From contig NC_053046.1 of assembly GCF_003473485.1 (NCBI RefSeq), positions 11,046,001 through 11,110,000 of the forward strand: a DNA stretch of 64,000 nt, given 5' to 3'. A program made the position numbers and the translations under genes. Within the stretch, counting starts at the first letter, position 1. The number at the start of each line of letters is the position of its first letter. The notes beneath the pieces were generated by a model, which saw nothing but the letters and a program-made list of their open reading frames with translations, searched no databases and had not been told where the DNA came from. Shown here piece by piece: positions 1 through 12,163 of this stretch. This stretch comes from Medicago truncatula (lineage: Eukaryota; Streptophyta; Magnoliopsida; Fabales; Fabaceae).

Positions 1-337
1 TTCTTAAGAAATGACCAATTGATGTGGTAAGTGTACTGAATTATTTTTTTTTAAAAAAGGACAAATCATCAAGAGTATGATGAAGACTGTGCTGCTAGCC
101 TTCATTTCTCCACCGATACTATGGGGGAATATGTTAGACATTTAGGTAAAAAATTCACTGATAACAAAAGAAAAATAGCTACTTTGCATGATATTTTCCA
201 CCAAGCATACTTCATGTGGGAAACAATTCCAGTAGAAATAAAACACAGGCTTAGTGCTCTCAGTTGATAAAGGAAAAAAGATACCAACAGAATATCAAAA
301 ACTGCATGATATAGTTTTTCCTGACAGACAACTTCAC

Positions 338-2446
338 CTTGTTCAACAATGCCAGGCGGTGTTCGTGGTGACTTTCCTGACAACTGCAAACAGAGCACAT
401 TCTTATCAAGGAAAATTGAAGAGGTGGAGACAATGAAAATACAAAGAAAAATTAACAGTTAACGCTTGTTAACCAAATCAGAAGATAGCATTTTGATTTA
501 TAAATTCAACACTACAGCCTGATAATGATATCTAGATATGTACAGTAAAAAAAAAATACAATAATAATAAATTTGATATCCTTACATCTATATCTGTCAA
601 TGATGGACCCAGCTTGTCAGCCAATGCAGATAGATGCTCCTTTGCATCCTAAAAGGAAAAATTCTCATTTAGCACCAATTTTACTGTTTTTGACCAAAAC
701 ACATAAACAAATGAAGAAAGCATAAACGATCCAGAACAAGAAAATGTGCATCCCACAATAATTATAATTCTAAGAATAATTATAATTCTATTTTTCAAAA
801 TAAGAAAACAAATCCTAAATGAACAATTATCCTGGAACCTCCAACAGATCCTACAAAGAATAATTGATCTGGAACCTCCAACAGATCATTAAAAGTAGTT
901 CAAAGTATAGGCATTAACATCAATCTTGTTGTACACATACAAAGGCAAGCTTTTATCGCACTCTATACTCAGTTGAAAATTATGATGCCTAAAGTCTTAA
1001 ACCTATTTAATAAAGATCAATTTGACTTGTAAAATAACCACTTGATCTTAACAAATAAGAATCTATGCACACTACTAAATCAAATCTTCCAAAGTTGAAT
1101 CTCAGGTAATTCTTTAGTTTAGACAACCATACTGCGCCAATATGTCCAAACTGCATCCTTTTTTGTTTTTCAAAAAGCTACAATAAAGGTTTTTGTAAAA
1201 ACCTGTCCTCCTCCCAAAAAATAATATATCTCAAAACAGTAAATATGGTTTTTTCTTTTACAGAAACAGTAAAAATGGTTTTAAATCTTCTAATATAAAA
1301 AAGTTTAGCAACTTCAAAACCCTCCGCATACCAATCATGATGATACTACAATAGCTTAGAAATTTCAGGAAACTACTGAGAAGGTGCGTAGGGAATCAAT
1401 CAAGCAAAATAACAAATATATGCATGCAGAAGCCCGATCTTGGTTCTCAAAACATTTCAACAAGCAAGTTCACAGAAACATCAAAGGACACATTAAATTA
1501 CCTCATCAAGATAATCAACATCGAGATCACCAGAATTATCAACATTTCCAAACATGAACCCGAGAAAATGATTACCCTTGCCAGACTCCTCATATTCTTC
1601 TTCATCATCTATCAAGCCAAATTATTGAACATACTGAGTTAATGAACTATATAAACCAAAAAAACGAAGCTAAATAAATCAACACCGCGTCAAACTCACA
1701 GACAAACGGCTTGACATATTTCAGCACATAGCAATTAACAATGATGCCACCAAGTCAATCCTACTTTAGGGTTTGTTTAGGGGAGAGATTTTGGAGGGGA
1801 GGGGAGGACTTGTTTTCTCTTCTAAATTATGAAAGCTATAAAGTATGTTAAAAAAATAATGAAGTGCAATGAATTGTTATATGTCATGTAAATGAATAAA
1901 GTGTGATTGAATTGTTATATGATCATATACCATGGCATTCTTTCACCTATTTTAAATTCTCAAATATATACTAAAATATAAGACTTAGCCCTCCAAAATC
2001 CATCTCCCAGATTTACCCTTAATGACTAAGCCTATTCTTAAAGTGCCGGTGCAACTAGAAAGCTTAACTTTCATAAACATCCATTATAAGCAAAGAAAAT
2101 ACATCTAGATTCTCGGTGATACATCAATCGATCATTTTCACAAAATTTAGAAGCGAAAACTCCGTCCCACTGCTCCTGATTCGTATTTATCATTACTTAA
2201 CTCGATGCCCAGAGTTGTTTATTTGAGTAAACTAGGGTTTCATTACATTTCTAGCTTCTAATAGTGCTCCTTCAAAAAAAAAAAAATTAATATTGAATCT
2301 GAGAAACACTATAATTAAATTTCACATTCATACACTTCCACTTTCTCCTAGTTCCTTTAACTTCTGATACTCCTATTCTAAAATCTTCAATAAACAAAGT
2401 TACCTTCGTTTCTCCCATCTTGTGAATTATCCGAATCATACCCCAT
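338..2446 (-). CDS. TAF1: TAF1 (TFIID subunit 1), 5' exons, continues beyond left edge
   Basis: TAF1 is the largest TFIID subunit, a nuclear scaffold and bromodomain protein that acts at RNA polymerase II promoters. Four coding exons can be placed on the minus strand: 2404-2446, 1502-1608, 586-648 and 338-383. All phases agree and every junction is GT/AG. Exon 1 begins MGYDSDNSQDGRNE. Exon 2 carries the segment FMFGNVDNSGDLDVDYLDE, which is diagnostic of the plant TAF1 N terminus. Exon 3 reads DAKEHLSALADKLGPSLTDI, and exon 4 LSGKSPRTPPGIVEQ. Together they give 86 codons plus one base of a protein normally near 1,900 residues, so most of the gene lies to the left. Exon 4 is read as ending at a gtgaag donor (337-332), because reading on past it loses all similarity to TAF1. 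Intron 1 carries a MITE. Identification is strong; the left-hand continuation is inferred. Confidence 0.85.
1766..2031. mobile_element. MITE inside TAF1 intron 1
   Basis: The left end (about 1766-1803, ttagggtttgtttagggg) and the right end (about 1997-2031) are inverted copies sharing the core gagattttggaggg. The interior is AT-rich and non-coding, with short repeats such as gaattgttatat. This is a common layout for small non-autonomous DNA transposons in legumes. It lies wholly in the TAF1 intron and does not touch the splice sites. The family is not assigned. Confidence 0.55.
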
Positions 2447-2459
2447 GTTGTTGTTGAGC

Positions 2460-2640
2460 GGATCAAGGTTTCAAAAAACGGACCGGTACCGGAATTGCGG
2501 ACGTTACAAAACGGTATCAGCGGCCACCGTGACCGTTTTTGGACCTTTTCACGTCGAGAACAAAAATCACAGGAAAATCGCCGATACGGAACGCCGTTAC
2601 GGACTCCGTTACAGACTTGAAAATTCAGAAATTTGAACAG
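2460..2640. repeat. GC-rich insert-like block abutting the TAF1 start codon
   Basis: About 180 bases that are much richer in CG than the surroundings, starting roughly 14 bases upstream of the TAF1 ATG. The block contains repeated variants of acggaccggtaccgg and gttacggactccgttac. The composition change at both edges is abrupt, which suggests an insertion into the 5' UTR or promoter. An open frame on the plus strand (2445-2636) is not convincing as a gene. Origin unknown; a DNA-transposon remnant is the simplest guess. Confidence 0.35.
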
Positions 2641-2860
2641 GAGAAGAAAGAATCTTATCTTTTGTGCAAGTCAGGCATCTCAAACCTGAATTTTATCTTT
2701 TTTACACAAATCAATTACTTACTTCTCTTCCTGCTTGCGATTTGCGATTCTGGTGTTGCTGTTTCTTGCTTCATTCTCTTTGTTCAGGTTTGCGATTTGC
2801 GATTTGCGATTTTGCTGTGTTTCTTTCTTTTTTTTGAGATGGTTTATTCATATATTTATT
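2641..2860. other. TAF1 upstream region with gcgattt repeats
   Basis: This stretch holds several copies of ttgcgattt (around 2737-2812) in pyrimidine-rich sequence. It would be the promoter side of TAF1. No gene or clear promoter element is seen. Confidence 0.3.
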
Positions 2861-3589
2861 TTAAATATGGCATTCGTCCATGTAATTTCAGACGCATTTT
2901 GATTTTTTTCTTTTGTAAAATAAAAAAATATTTTAAAAATATCCTGCAAAAAATTAAATTGTTTTGACCATATGATAGTTGCTGACTGTGCAACTATAAT
3001 TGCTGACTATGCAACTTTTGCCACATGATACTGACCTGGCATACCACATAATTAGTTATTTATTTTTTTTCAAAATTTTTTTTTAAATTAAAAAAATCTG
3101 AAAATAAATTTAAAAATCATAAAAAAAATTAAAAAAGCTGAAAATTAAATTTTTGACTTTTAACTAAATTTTTTTTTCTTTCAAAATTCTGAAAATTCTT
3201 TTTTTTAATTAAAAAAATTCGAAAATAAAACTGAAAATTATATTTTCAAAAGTTATAAATTTTGAGATTATATAATTTTTTATTTTATTTTTCAAACATT
3301 TATTTCCAGATTTAAAAAAAAAAACTAATTTCCAATTTTTTCTTCATTTAAAAAAAATGGAATTTTTTTATGATTTTTTTATTTATTTTCAGTTTTTTTA
3401 ATTTTAAAAAATATTTTTAATGATGTGGCAACTGCCATTTGGCCAAAGTCATCCCATGTCAGCAAAAAAGTGGGGTCATGGATGTTTTTAAAACAAAAAA
3501 AAAATTGCAAGGATGTTTTTAAATTTTTTTTTACAAGGACGAAAATCAAAAAGTACTTTAATTACAGGGACAGAATGCATATTTAAGCC
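2861..3589. mobile_element. Long-TIR MITE, (gg)cttaaatatg family, copy 1
   Basis: The left end (2861 on: ttaaatatggcattcgtcc) matches the reverse complement of the right end (to 3589: ggcttaaatatgcattctg). The inverted similarity runs inward for well over 50 bases with poly-T/poly-A spacers. The middle is A/T homopolymer with no reading frame. Two more elements with the same terminal sequence lie at 34242-34668 and 49152-49534. The 9-bp duplication seen around the 34-kb copy argues for a Mutator-type origin. Flanking atttatttt and atttattta may be the duplication here, but the left border is blurred. Confidence 0.6.
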
Positions 3590-3647
3590 ATTTATTTATT
3601 AAACTCAAACAAAAAAAAAAAGTGTGCATTCATCTCTTATTTATTAA

Positions 3648-3734
3648 GTATCCGCGTGAGTTTAGCTCAGTTGGTAGGGATAATGCATAATATATGCAAG
3701 GTCTGAGGTTCGAATCCCGGACACCGCCAAAAAA
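3648..3734 (+). mobile_element. Short tRNA-derived retroposon (SINE-like) with perfect 16-bp target duplication
   Basis: The unit carries a perfect Pol III A box (tagctcagttgg, 3663-3674) and B box (ggttcgaatcc, near 3707-3717) and ends in seven A residues. The sequence atctcttatttattaa flanks it at 3632-3647 and again at 3735-3750 without mismatch, the mark of target-primed reverse transcription. It is not a working tRNA: the acceptor ends pair poorly and the anticodon region is a palindrome (gcataatatatgc) without a proper seven-base loop. A decayed relative lies at about 24745-24815. Confidence 0.75.
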
Positions 3735-3750
3735 ATCTCTTATTTATTAA

Positions 3751-4267
3751 ACTCGAGGTAATTTTAAATTGATACTCTTAATTTGAGTATTTAGGTAACA
3801 AATACTAGATGAAATTTTAGAGAAAAAATTGGGACTTTGATGTTAGAACTTTGAACTTTGATTGTATATGTTGTTGTGATTGTGATTTTGTTGGTGGATT
3901 ACATCATGGCTCATCAACAAATTCTTCATATAACTACCAACAAATATAACCACCAAGAACTTCTGGATTGTTTGATTATGTCTTTGGAAGAAGTGGAAAT
4001 AACAATGATGAAGGTGATAGTGGAAGTTATGATCATACACATCGTTCTTCCTGAAGTGGAAGAAATAGTCACAAGAAAAGGGGTTTGAATTGTGACCCTT
4101 TTAAAAATTAGTCCTGAAACTTAAATAAGTTTATCTACTCAAGAAAGTTCTTAGTAAGAGTTAAACAAATAAAAATATTTGTTAATTAATAAATAGAAGG
4201 ACCAGAGAACTCTGGATTGTATATTTAAAATTAAGTAAATAAAAGGACCAAAGAATTCTGGAATATA
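3751..4267. other. Non-coding, possible serine/asparagine-rich coding scrap
   Basis: Between about 3900 and 4080 one plus-strand frame reads as a Ser/Gly/Asn-rich string interrupted by stops, which might be the decayed tail of an RNA-binding protein. The evidence is weak. The rest is plain AT-rich sequence with no clear feature. Confidence 0.25.
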
Positions 4268-5087
4268 TTACTGAAATAAATAAAGGGTGTGTTTGATTCA
4301 GCTTTAGATGGAATTGATTCTGACATAATTGATTTTGATAGAATTGATTTATGTTTGGATATAATAATGCAGAATTGATTAGACAAACTGAATGTTGTTT
4401 GGATAGTTTTCATCAAAATTGTTTTTGAATGTATGGTTACTAAAATGGACATAGTTAAATTCAAGTAAATGTGCATAATTGAATGTATATGTATATTAAT
4501 ACTAAATGTATATATATTATTTAATTTAAATAAATAAATTTTCTATATATTAATTTAAAACATAATAAATACGATCATCAACTAATTTTTTTTTACAAAG
4601 TATTTGTTGATATATTTTATATTTTTTGATAAATATATTTAAGTTAAATAATACTAGAGTTAGTTGCCAAAAATAATCAAATATAGTGTAAAAGAAAAAA
4701 TGCAGTAAATTTGAATGGGGACACCGTAAAGGAAAATCCAAAACTTGGTAGCTCATGACCATAAATATTTTACAGGGGCTAATTTGGTTCGCTAAGTTTT
4801 TTGATTAAATTTGGTTCATCAAATTAATTAGAAAGCAAAAGGAAGGGGAATTGCTAAAGGACAATAAAGGAAAATAATAGGTTCTAATAATTAAAATATA
4901 AAATTTAATGTATAATTGATTCTATGAAAGCCATAAGCTATAAATTGTAGCTTTAAGGATAATTGTTTTTTGAGGATAGAAACAATTCTGAAAAACCAAA
5001 CCAAACAACATTGAAAATTCAATTTCCACTTTTGAGGCTTGTAGAAGTGCTTCTTGTTGCTGAAAAACCAAAACAAACAGGCACAAA
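4268..5087. repeat. Degenerate MITE-like sequence with attgatt and tgtttgg ends
   Basis: The left part (4268-4480) repeats the words attgattttgatagaattg and tgtttggat. The right part (4910-5087) ends in runs of aaaaaccaaaacaaacaggc, the inverse of tgtttg-type ends. Both are typical of legume hAT/Harbinger-like MITE termini. The two halves do not pair well over long distance, so this may be two decayed elements. No gene is seen. Confidence 0.35.
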
Positions 5088-6779
5088 GTAATAAAGGAAC
5101 GAGAAAAAATATTCATATTGAGTATGATATGTAAAAAAAAAATGAAGTACAGATGTGGGAAGAAACAACAAAAATATATTGCACATAAGAATCATGTTTT
5201 TTTGCGAAGTCATATTCTCTTATCAAACATAATCAAGCATGTATCATGATTAATATGCATTTCAGTTTATCATCTGAATAATGACAATTATGATCAATTG
5301 ATCATTTTCAACAATTTTTTAAAACGAGAGAAAATAATTCATTAGTGGAAGCGATGAAATCAGAGTCATTTGACACAATGTCAAAAATATTTCTCTCTTC
5401 AAAGATTTTCATGTTGAATATTTTTCTAAATATTTTCAATGGGTAAACATCTTTAAATGAATATGCAATATGATTTTCTCATTATAATAGAAATCAACTA
5501 CATGTATTTAGAATTTGGAAAACACACATGTTCATAATCAAGTATGTGTTTAAACTTATCTCTAAGTAAGTGTGCTTGTGTGAGTTATCTTAGGTACTTA
5601 TCTTTCAAGTTTTCATGCTTAAAAGAGATTCTAAACACATAAGATGAGTTTGAAGAGAAGTATTTATGCAACATATTTATGCACAAACATATACTAGTAT
5701 GCCATTGATGTTTATATCTATTTTTGTCTCCAAATTTTGCAAGTGCAACAAGGTAGACATTCAACAATGATTAAACAAAATATTCATGCCAAGAATATGT
5801 TCAATATTAGTTTAGGAACAAAATATGTAAATCCCTTTTTAGATCAATTTTGAATTTATTGTTAATATATTAACAATTCACACAATTATTCTCTTGTTAA
5901 ATATGATTTTTATTTTGTTGAAATCCTATCAACGATAAAACTCAATTAAAATATTCATATTGAAAGACATTGAATATGATTTTTAGATAAGTCATCAAAA
6001 ATCAATTCATGAAAATACATATGTAAGAATAACATATGACATATATTGTATCGAAATCATGATATTTTGATATTTTTCTTGTTCTAAATCTCATGTCTAT
6101 CATCCATTATGATTAAGAGACTAACTCATGGAGTTTTAGCGTATTAATGATCAGGGATATGTTTTCTATAAAAGATATAGAAAGACGTTTACATAACAAG
6201 ATATTGATTAATAATGCAATCAATATACATTTAAATTTTTGCCTAAGAAATATGAACTTACACAAGTGTTAATTCATTAGGCTTATACATGCAAATTTTA
6301 ATTGATCTTTGTGATGAGAACATTCTCAGCATCATAAAAAGTTCAAGAACAAATGATGCGTTTCTTTTGAAAATCTTTCAAAGATAAATCCTAAATTATG
6401 ATCCATTTAAAAACATGTTTGGAGAATGAAATTTTCATAATCCATGTTAACATATTTTCAAAAACCATTTTCAAAATATATCACTTAAGAATCAGGAAAT
6501 GAATATGTCAATGAGTAAACTATAACAAATTTTATGAACATCTTCAAATTTCATACAGTTATGAAATTTTATAATTAAGGTATTTTTATGATCCAATTCT
6601 AAGGCATATCATGATATGTCATCTTAAGAACAAATTTTAGATGAACCATTAAAAGTAAGAATGATTCAAGGTGCATTGTATGCGAACGCTCACTAATCAT
6701 AGGATTTACTCATACCCTGATATAAATCATCACTCACAAGTGTGCAAAAGTAAATGTGTGAAATGAATCAACAAGTTAA
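5088..6779. other. AT-rich intergenic region, no feature recognised
   Basis: About 1.7 kb of AT-rich sequence with many short stop-bounded frames. No protein similarity, RNA gene or convincing repeat boundary could be recognised on either strand. Confidence 0.4.
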
Positions 6780-6825
6780 ACTACTCAAGATGTAAAACAA
6801 ATATAATAATAAATATATAATACAT

Positions 6826-7068
6826 GCTCGATTGTTGGTAAAGACTAGAATAGATTTGATGGCAAAAGACTTGAGCAAAACCGCATTGGACATTGCAATG
6901 AAGAGAATATTATTATTAAGTGCTGGAGCGAAACTTGCCTCACGAGTCACTGATATTCCTCCCTCGGTTGCGCAAAGACTAAGATCATCAAATCCCGACA
7001 AGAATAAAAAAAGTGGTAATTTTTATGCGTCGTATTATAAGAGATATATTAGACGAACAACATATTAG
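6826..7068 (+). pseudogene. Ankyrin-repeat protein fragment
   Basis: The plus frame reads KTRIDLMAKDLSKTALDIAM, then an LLSAGAKLASRVTD segment. This matches the end of the ankyrin array and the linker to the PGG membrane domain of plant ACD6-like ankyrin proteins, where AKD..xKTALDIA followed by LLxAGAK is usual. Only about 75 residues remain; the upstream repeats and the downstream transmembrane domain are absent. Similarity is by eye. It is most likely a stray pseudogene piece. Confidence 0.45.
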
Positions 7069-8880
7069 TGTTTCATAATTAAAAAATATCATATTAAACA
7101 TACTTTTCAATTACGAGGAATGAAACAAAATAGTAGTTTACGGTAATAAAATAAAATAATATTTTTTGAAGTCTTGCTAACGAATACAATGAACACTCTT
7201 TAAGGATTATAAAATAAGAAAGTATTCCATATAAAAGTCAAGTAATTCAATTTTCAATATCTAAACTTTCATAAAAAATTACTATTTAAAAGGTCTTAAC
7301 AGAGCCTTGATTAAAGACATTGTAAGCATTTCCCTTTAAAAAAAAAAACAAAAAAATCAAAATTGAAATCAGCACAGCAATGTTCGATATATATAAAAAA
7401 AGGTAGCACGATATGCACTTGAGAGGTGTTCTTAGTATAATAGATAATTAAGTATTTTTCATTAACGACACACATTTTGTATTTTAATATTTATTATAAA
7501 AATTAACTATATCACATCAGTAATCATGTTCATCTTTATTTAGTATATTATTCATGAAGATAACAAAATAACTAGGTGAACATAAGTTGGACCGCTGACT
7601 AATCATAGGATTTACTCATATTCCTGTGTAAATTTTGGGTTGCGGTGTGTTTTTGCATTGTTTTTGCGGTGATTTGGTGTTATTTTGTGTTGCTGCCTTG
7701 TTGTGTTTAATGCGTTGTTATTGCTGCATCCATGTTGTTGTAGTCGCGCTATTGTTGATGTATTGTTGTTGCACTGTTGCCGTTATTGTCTTGTTGTTGA
7801 TGTGTTTTCTACTCTTTGAGGCCTTGCACTCTTTGATGGAAGTTGTGTGAATCATTGTTGCTTCATTTTATTTATGTTAAAGAATTGTGTTGTTGTTGAC
7901 ACTTAGAAGATTATATGTTAAAGCAATATGCCATAAATGTTTAAATGATGAAGATTATTTGTTGATGATGTTTATTGAACGAATTTAGATGATGATTTAA
8001 GTTGATATGATGAAGATCTAGATAAACCTTGTTGAACGTTAATGACGAAGATATGATTTTTATTCTATTTAGGTGTTGTTTTTTTTTTGTAATTTGATTT
8101 TAAAATGTAATCATTTTCTTAAAATAATTGCTAATTAATTAAAACTAGCTGAAAAAATCAAATGAAAAATAATTATAAAAGCCAAACTAGCGTACCACGT
8201 TATCAAAATTACACCGTCAATATATTACATCTACGTTTTTGTACAGTCTTATCATGTTCCTCGAAACTCAATCAGAAATCGCTCACATTAAATAAAGATA
8301 TATTTAACCCTTTTTCTTTAAAAAAATATATTTAACCCTTTTATTTTTACTTGTGATTGTGATAACACCAGGTGTCATAGTTTTTACGGCTGTAAACTTG
8401 TCATCTATCTAATCACATTTCGCTTTCTGCTTTTTGGTTATGTCTCTCGCTTTGCTTTTGCATTTGGTTTAGTCTGAAATAAAAAAGAAAAAGCTAAAAT
8501 GTACAAAAACAAAGCAATAGTATTAGTAATGGGGTTTAACCAATCATTCCATCTCAAAGCCGGTCATTTTGGTGAACAACTACAAGCTTACTGTACATAA
8601 AATGAAACACATTAGCACATCTAATTTTTTACACGAATGACTAATTTCATTAATAGAACCACTTATTCAAACAAAATGAGCAGAACCTAACTATATGTTT
8701 AGTTGTGAGAGACAGAACAATCTTTTGTAATTATTAATCACCAAACAGCAAACCCATTAAAACGACGTAGCCAGCTACCCACTTCACAAAACCAGACAAA
8801 CAGCCACTGTCCCCCCCTTTTCTGTTTCTCCCAACCAAAAAAGAAACACTCCTTTTCCCTTTCTTTCTTTCATTTCACTC
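7069..8880. other. Intergenic, with a TTG-rich low-complexity tract
   Basis: Positions 7630-7870 are rich in tgttgttg triplets and give a spurious Cys/Val-rich reading frame. The rest is AT-rich. The last 120 bases (8760-8880) turn C-rich (ccacttcacaaaacc, cccccccttttctg), as expected for the promoter and 5' leader of the following gene. Nothing else is recognised. Confidence 0.4.
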
Positions 8881-8947
8881 TTTGCACCCCCACCACAAAA
8901 ACCAAAACCCCCCTTTCACTCCTTTCTTTCTCATACACTCACCATCA

Positions 8948-11900
8948 ATGGCAGAACAAGACGAACACGAAGAAATGAGGAAGCTATTTTCATCCTACAT
9001 AGGTCTAAGCTTCTCTGTCTTCTTAGCGTTGCTTCCAACAAACCTTCGAGAACATTCTCAACGCACCATTCGTGCAGAAGAAGAGCTACGTCAGCTAAAA
9101 TCACGCCGGCAAGAAGACTACAAAGCAAACGCAAGAGTCGCTGAGATCTTCGCTTCACACAGAAACTCATGGCGCGATGAGGAGAAGCGTCTCTTACGGC
9201 GAATCGACGCCGCGTCGGAGGAGATCGTGAGGTTGAGAGCGGTGGTGGAAGATTCTAAGGCGCGTGTGGAGGATCTTGAGCGTGAGGTTGTTGAGAGAGA
9301 TGAGATGATTGGGTTTATTTCGAGAAGGTTTCAAGAGGAGGAGGGATTGGGTGGGTGCGGGAGTAGGGAAGATATGGTGGGGAACACTGCTGAGGAAGTT
9401 GATGTTATCTATCAACAACAACAACAACAGCAGCAGCATAATCAGCATCTTCCTAATGGGTTTGATTCTGAGTTTTCTGGTGGTTCTAAGTTCTGGGCTG
9501 AGAAAGCTTCATTATGGCAGGTTTGTTAAATCACTATCAACTTTTTAAATTACCATGTGTTACCCTTTTGGATTTGATTCTCTTTTTTGTTCAATCATTG
9601 AAACTCTATTGCAGTAGAAAGTGTTAGTTGAGGTTTTTTTTAATATTATTTTTAATCTAAAAGTACAGTTTATATATGACAATTTTATATGATAAAATAA
9701 TCTAAAAGTAGTTGATAAATGACAATTTTACATGATTATAATATGATATAAAGATGATGGCAAACACATGCTATGAAGTCCGGTGAAAGACATGACACTG
9801 ATAAGTAGACACGGTTTATAGTTTAAGAAAATGAAATTGATTGAATGTAATTGGTTGTGTTGTGTAATAACTGGCACATGTGAAACATGAGACACACCTT
9901 TGATTGAAGGTGTTGGTGTTACATACAAACATGATACTGATATGTAGACATCGATAACAATTTAAGAAAATTAAAATGATTGAATGTAATCGCATATATG
10001 TGTCAGACAGGTGACTAGACATTGTTGGGCAACATATGCTAGTACTTCTTTACTCTGTAGTGTATCTAGAAAGTAGTTCAGGGGTAAACTTTTTTGTATC
10101 CTGTTCTTTTACCACACAGCTTTTTACTCGATTTTCAAGGTAACTGACTTTAGGAGATTCATTTTCTTGGGTACGGTAGAATTGGACCCAACTTTTTTAT
10201 GTATTTGTTGTGGCAACTGGGGTCCTTGGGAGGCCATGTTCAGTTCCTTTTACCATTCAAGTTCATAGTGGTGGAGCCATGTACATCCATTTGTTATTTG
10301 TCTGTTTTTGCACCATCTCTTGTAGCAATGTGTACCCTATTTTTTTTGGTTTTGTTGGTCCACTTTAATTTTTAGCAGGCATTAGTCACTGTTTATATCT
10401 AGTGCTGAAATCTAGGGTATGCTTCTCCGGGTTGTTTACTGTCTCTGCCGGTGACATGGTTGCAACTTGCTAATATTGTTTGGTTAGGGTAGGGTGTATT
10501 ATTGAGATAGAGAATGTCTTTCCCTTTGCTTGCTATTTGCTAACACTGGTCTCTTGCATGGTTTTCCTGTTTGCTACTGCAAAGGACATGTGCTTGGAAC
10601 TAGGAACATACATGTTTTTGCTTCAATAGTGGTTAAATAAACTAAAAGCACACAGTAAAGAATTAGACAATTCAAAAAGCACCCACCAGGGGGTAATTAG
10701 TTTTATCTACTTACAGCTCTTTTGTATAATTGGTGTTGTAGTCTTTTTCTTTGTTTAACTTTGATTTTTATCCTAAGGCTCCAGTCCAAAAAATGTGTAG
10801 TTAATACTTTATAATTATGTTTCTTTATTCCCTGTTCTCTCTGTTTGGATGTCCCTAGAAAGGTGGTTAAACTTGAAATTGTACGATCAGTCATAGGATT
10901 TTACGATCCGTGATACGTTCCCTACATCACTGTTTGTTTGTGAAAGATGGCTTTGATGAGAAGAACCTACCAAATATAAACAGCAACATACATTTACCAA
11001 ACTCCATTTAACACCCTTCAACTATATGACATTGCACTTAATTTTGGAAGGCAGCTAAGAGCTCTTCTGCCTAAAATCTTAAATAGTATTACGAATGAGA
11101 TCTGTTTCAACAATGTAACATTATGACCTAAGGTCATTTGACTCAACACAACAGTATTTATTCCATCTGAAATGCAAACTATAATGTTGTTAGGGTTTGT
11201 CTCTATAATTTAGTTGGCAAATCAAATGTGTTAGTAATTGTCAACTAAAAGTTGAAGTTGGTTTCTGATCTTAAATGTTTATACGCCTGCAGGATGTACA
11301 ATATGAATCCCTTGAATCAATGTATAATACGAAACAGTTTGTAGCAAGGTAAATGTTTGATAGTCTAAATGCAGATAACTTTTGTAGCATTTGCCATTAT
11401 TCTCCAACTAAATGAAGGGTAAATTGTTTTTCCCTCAGAAGGGAGTCCCCCTGGAAGGTAGATGGCGATTCAGCTGGAGTTTCCTCTAAACTTAAACTAC
11501 TTGAACAGGAATTATTAAATCTGGATAAGATTGGTAAGGATGTTCCGTCCAAGGTATCATCCTCGATAAAGAAGCAGGCAAAGAGATATCAATCACTTTC
11601 AGAAAAAATTGACGAGTTATGCAGACGAATAGTAAGTAATCCGTGTTTGCTTGTTTTTGTTTATCAAGTTTGTTATCTTGCAAATACCCAAAACAATGGT
11701 CCTTGCTTATATTAACATTATCTTTTATTGTTTCACTTAAACCCGACACATGTCTTCCTGTCATGGGACACCATTTGCTGTTTTGGGCCTGATTTCTCTC
11801 TTTTTCAAACAGGCTAGTGATCCGTGCGAACCCTCCCTCAGTTCAGAATTTCGAACCCAAACTCAAACAGAGTTTTTACTGGAAGCATTCCGGCTTCAAC

Positions 11901-12163
11901 AGGATGCATCTGAAACTGCACAGAAGCTAATGGCATTGCATACTGAAGTTGGGAAATCCCATTACAAGGATGAGTTGAGAGGGGAGATAACACTAACCAC
12001 AAGACGGTCTATGGACTCGATTCGGAACAACTTCAGAGAACTCCAGCGAAATCTGGAGATATGGTTGGCCAGAATAATTGGCGATCTTGAGGGGATTCTG
12101 GCAAGGGACGGTGCATCTCGTGTAAGAGAATATTACATTTCTAGATATCCTTTTGTTCAATAG
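8948..12163 (+). CDS. Coiled-coil protein of unknown function, 4 exons, 390 aa
   Basis: Exons 8948-9520, 11293-11348, 11439-11631 and 11813-12163 join in phase with GT-AG introns to give 390 residues, MAEQDEHEEMRK... to ...YYISRYPFVQ. The ATG at 8948 is chosen over the in-frame upstream region because it has a good context (atcaATGGC) and starts the conserved part. Residues 10-35 form a short hydrophobic stretch (SSYIGLSFSVFLALLP). Residues 40-135 are a strong heptad coiled coil rich in Glu/Arg. A run of eight Gln lies near 153-162. The C-terminal half (about 275-390) is again helical, with the conserved ending ARDGASRVREYYISRYPFVQ. The layout looks conserved across plants but I cannot name the family. 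Function is unknown; a structural or vesicle-associated role would be a guess. Confidence 0.8.
9521..11292. other. Long intron 1 of the coiled-coil gene, with a degenerate tandem repeat
   Basis: The intron contains two diverged copies of a roughly 78-bp unit at 9788-9868 and 9927-10003, both carrying acatgayactgata and tgattgaatgtaat. They belong to the gacac-rich dispersed repeat listed elsewhere. The remainder is ordinary T-rich intron sequence. Confidence 0.45.

Noticed and set aside
3652-3729. Functional tRNA gene
   Set aside because: A and B boxes are perfect, but the acceptor stem pairs poorly, the anticodon loop is abnormal, and flanking target duplications plus an A tail show a retroposed unit.
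4891-5213. Overlapping minus-strand small proteins
   Set aside because: Several overlapping frames in AT-rich MITE-like sequence with no coding character.
7635-7850. Cys/Val-rich small protein
   Set aside because: The frame is produced by a tgttgttg low-complexity tract; no start context, domain or conservation is visible.
9309-9548. Alternative plus-frame protein in exon 1 of the coiled-coil gene
   Set aside because: Shadow of the real frame over the same GC-rich exon; the 8948 frame has coherent coiled-coil structure and proper splice phases.
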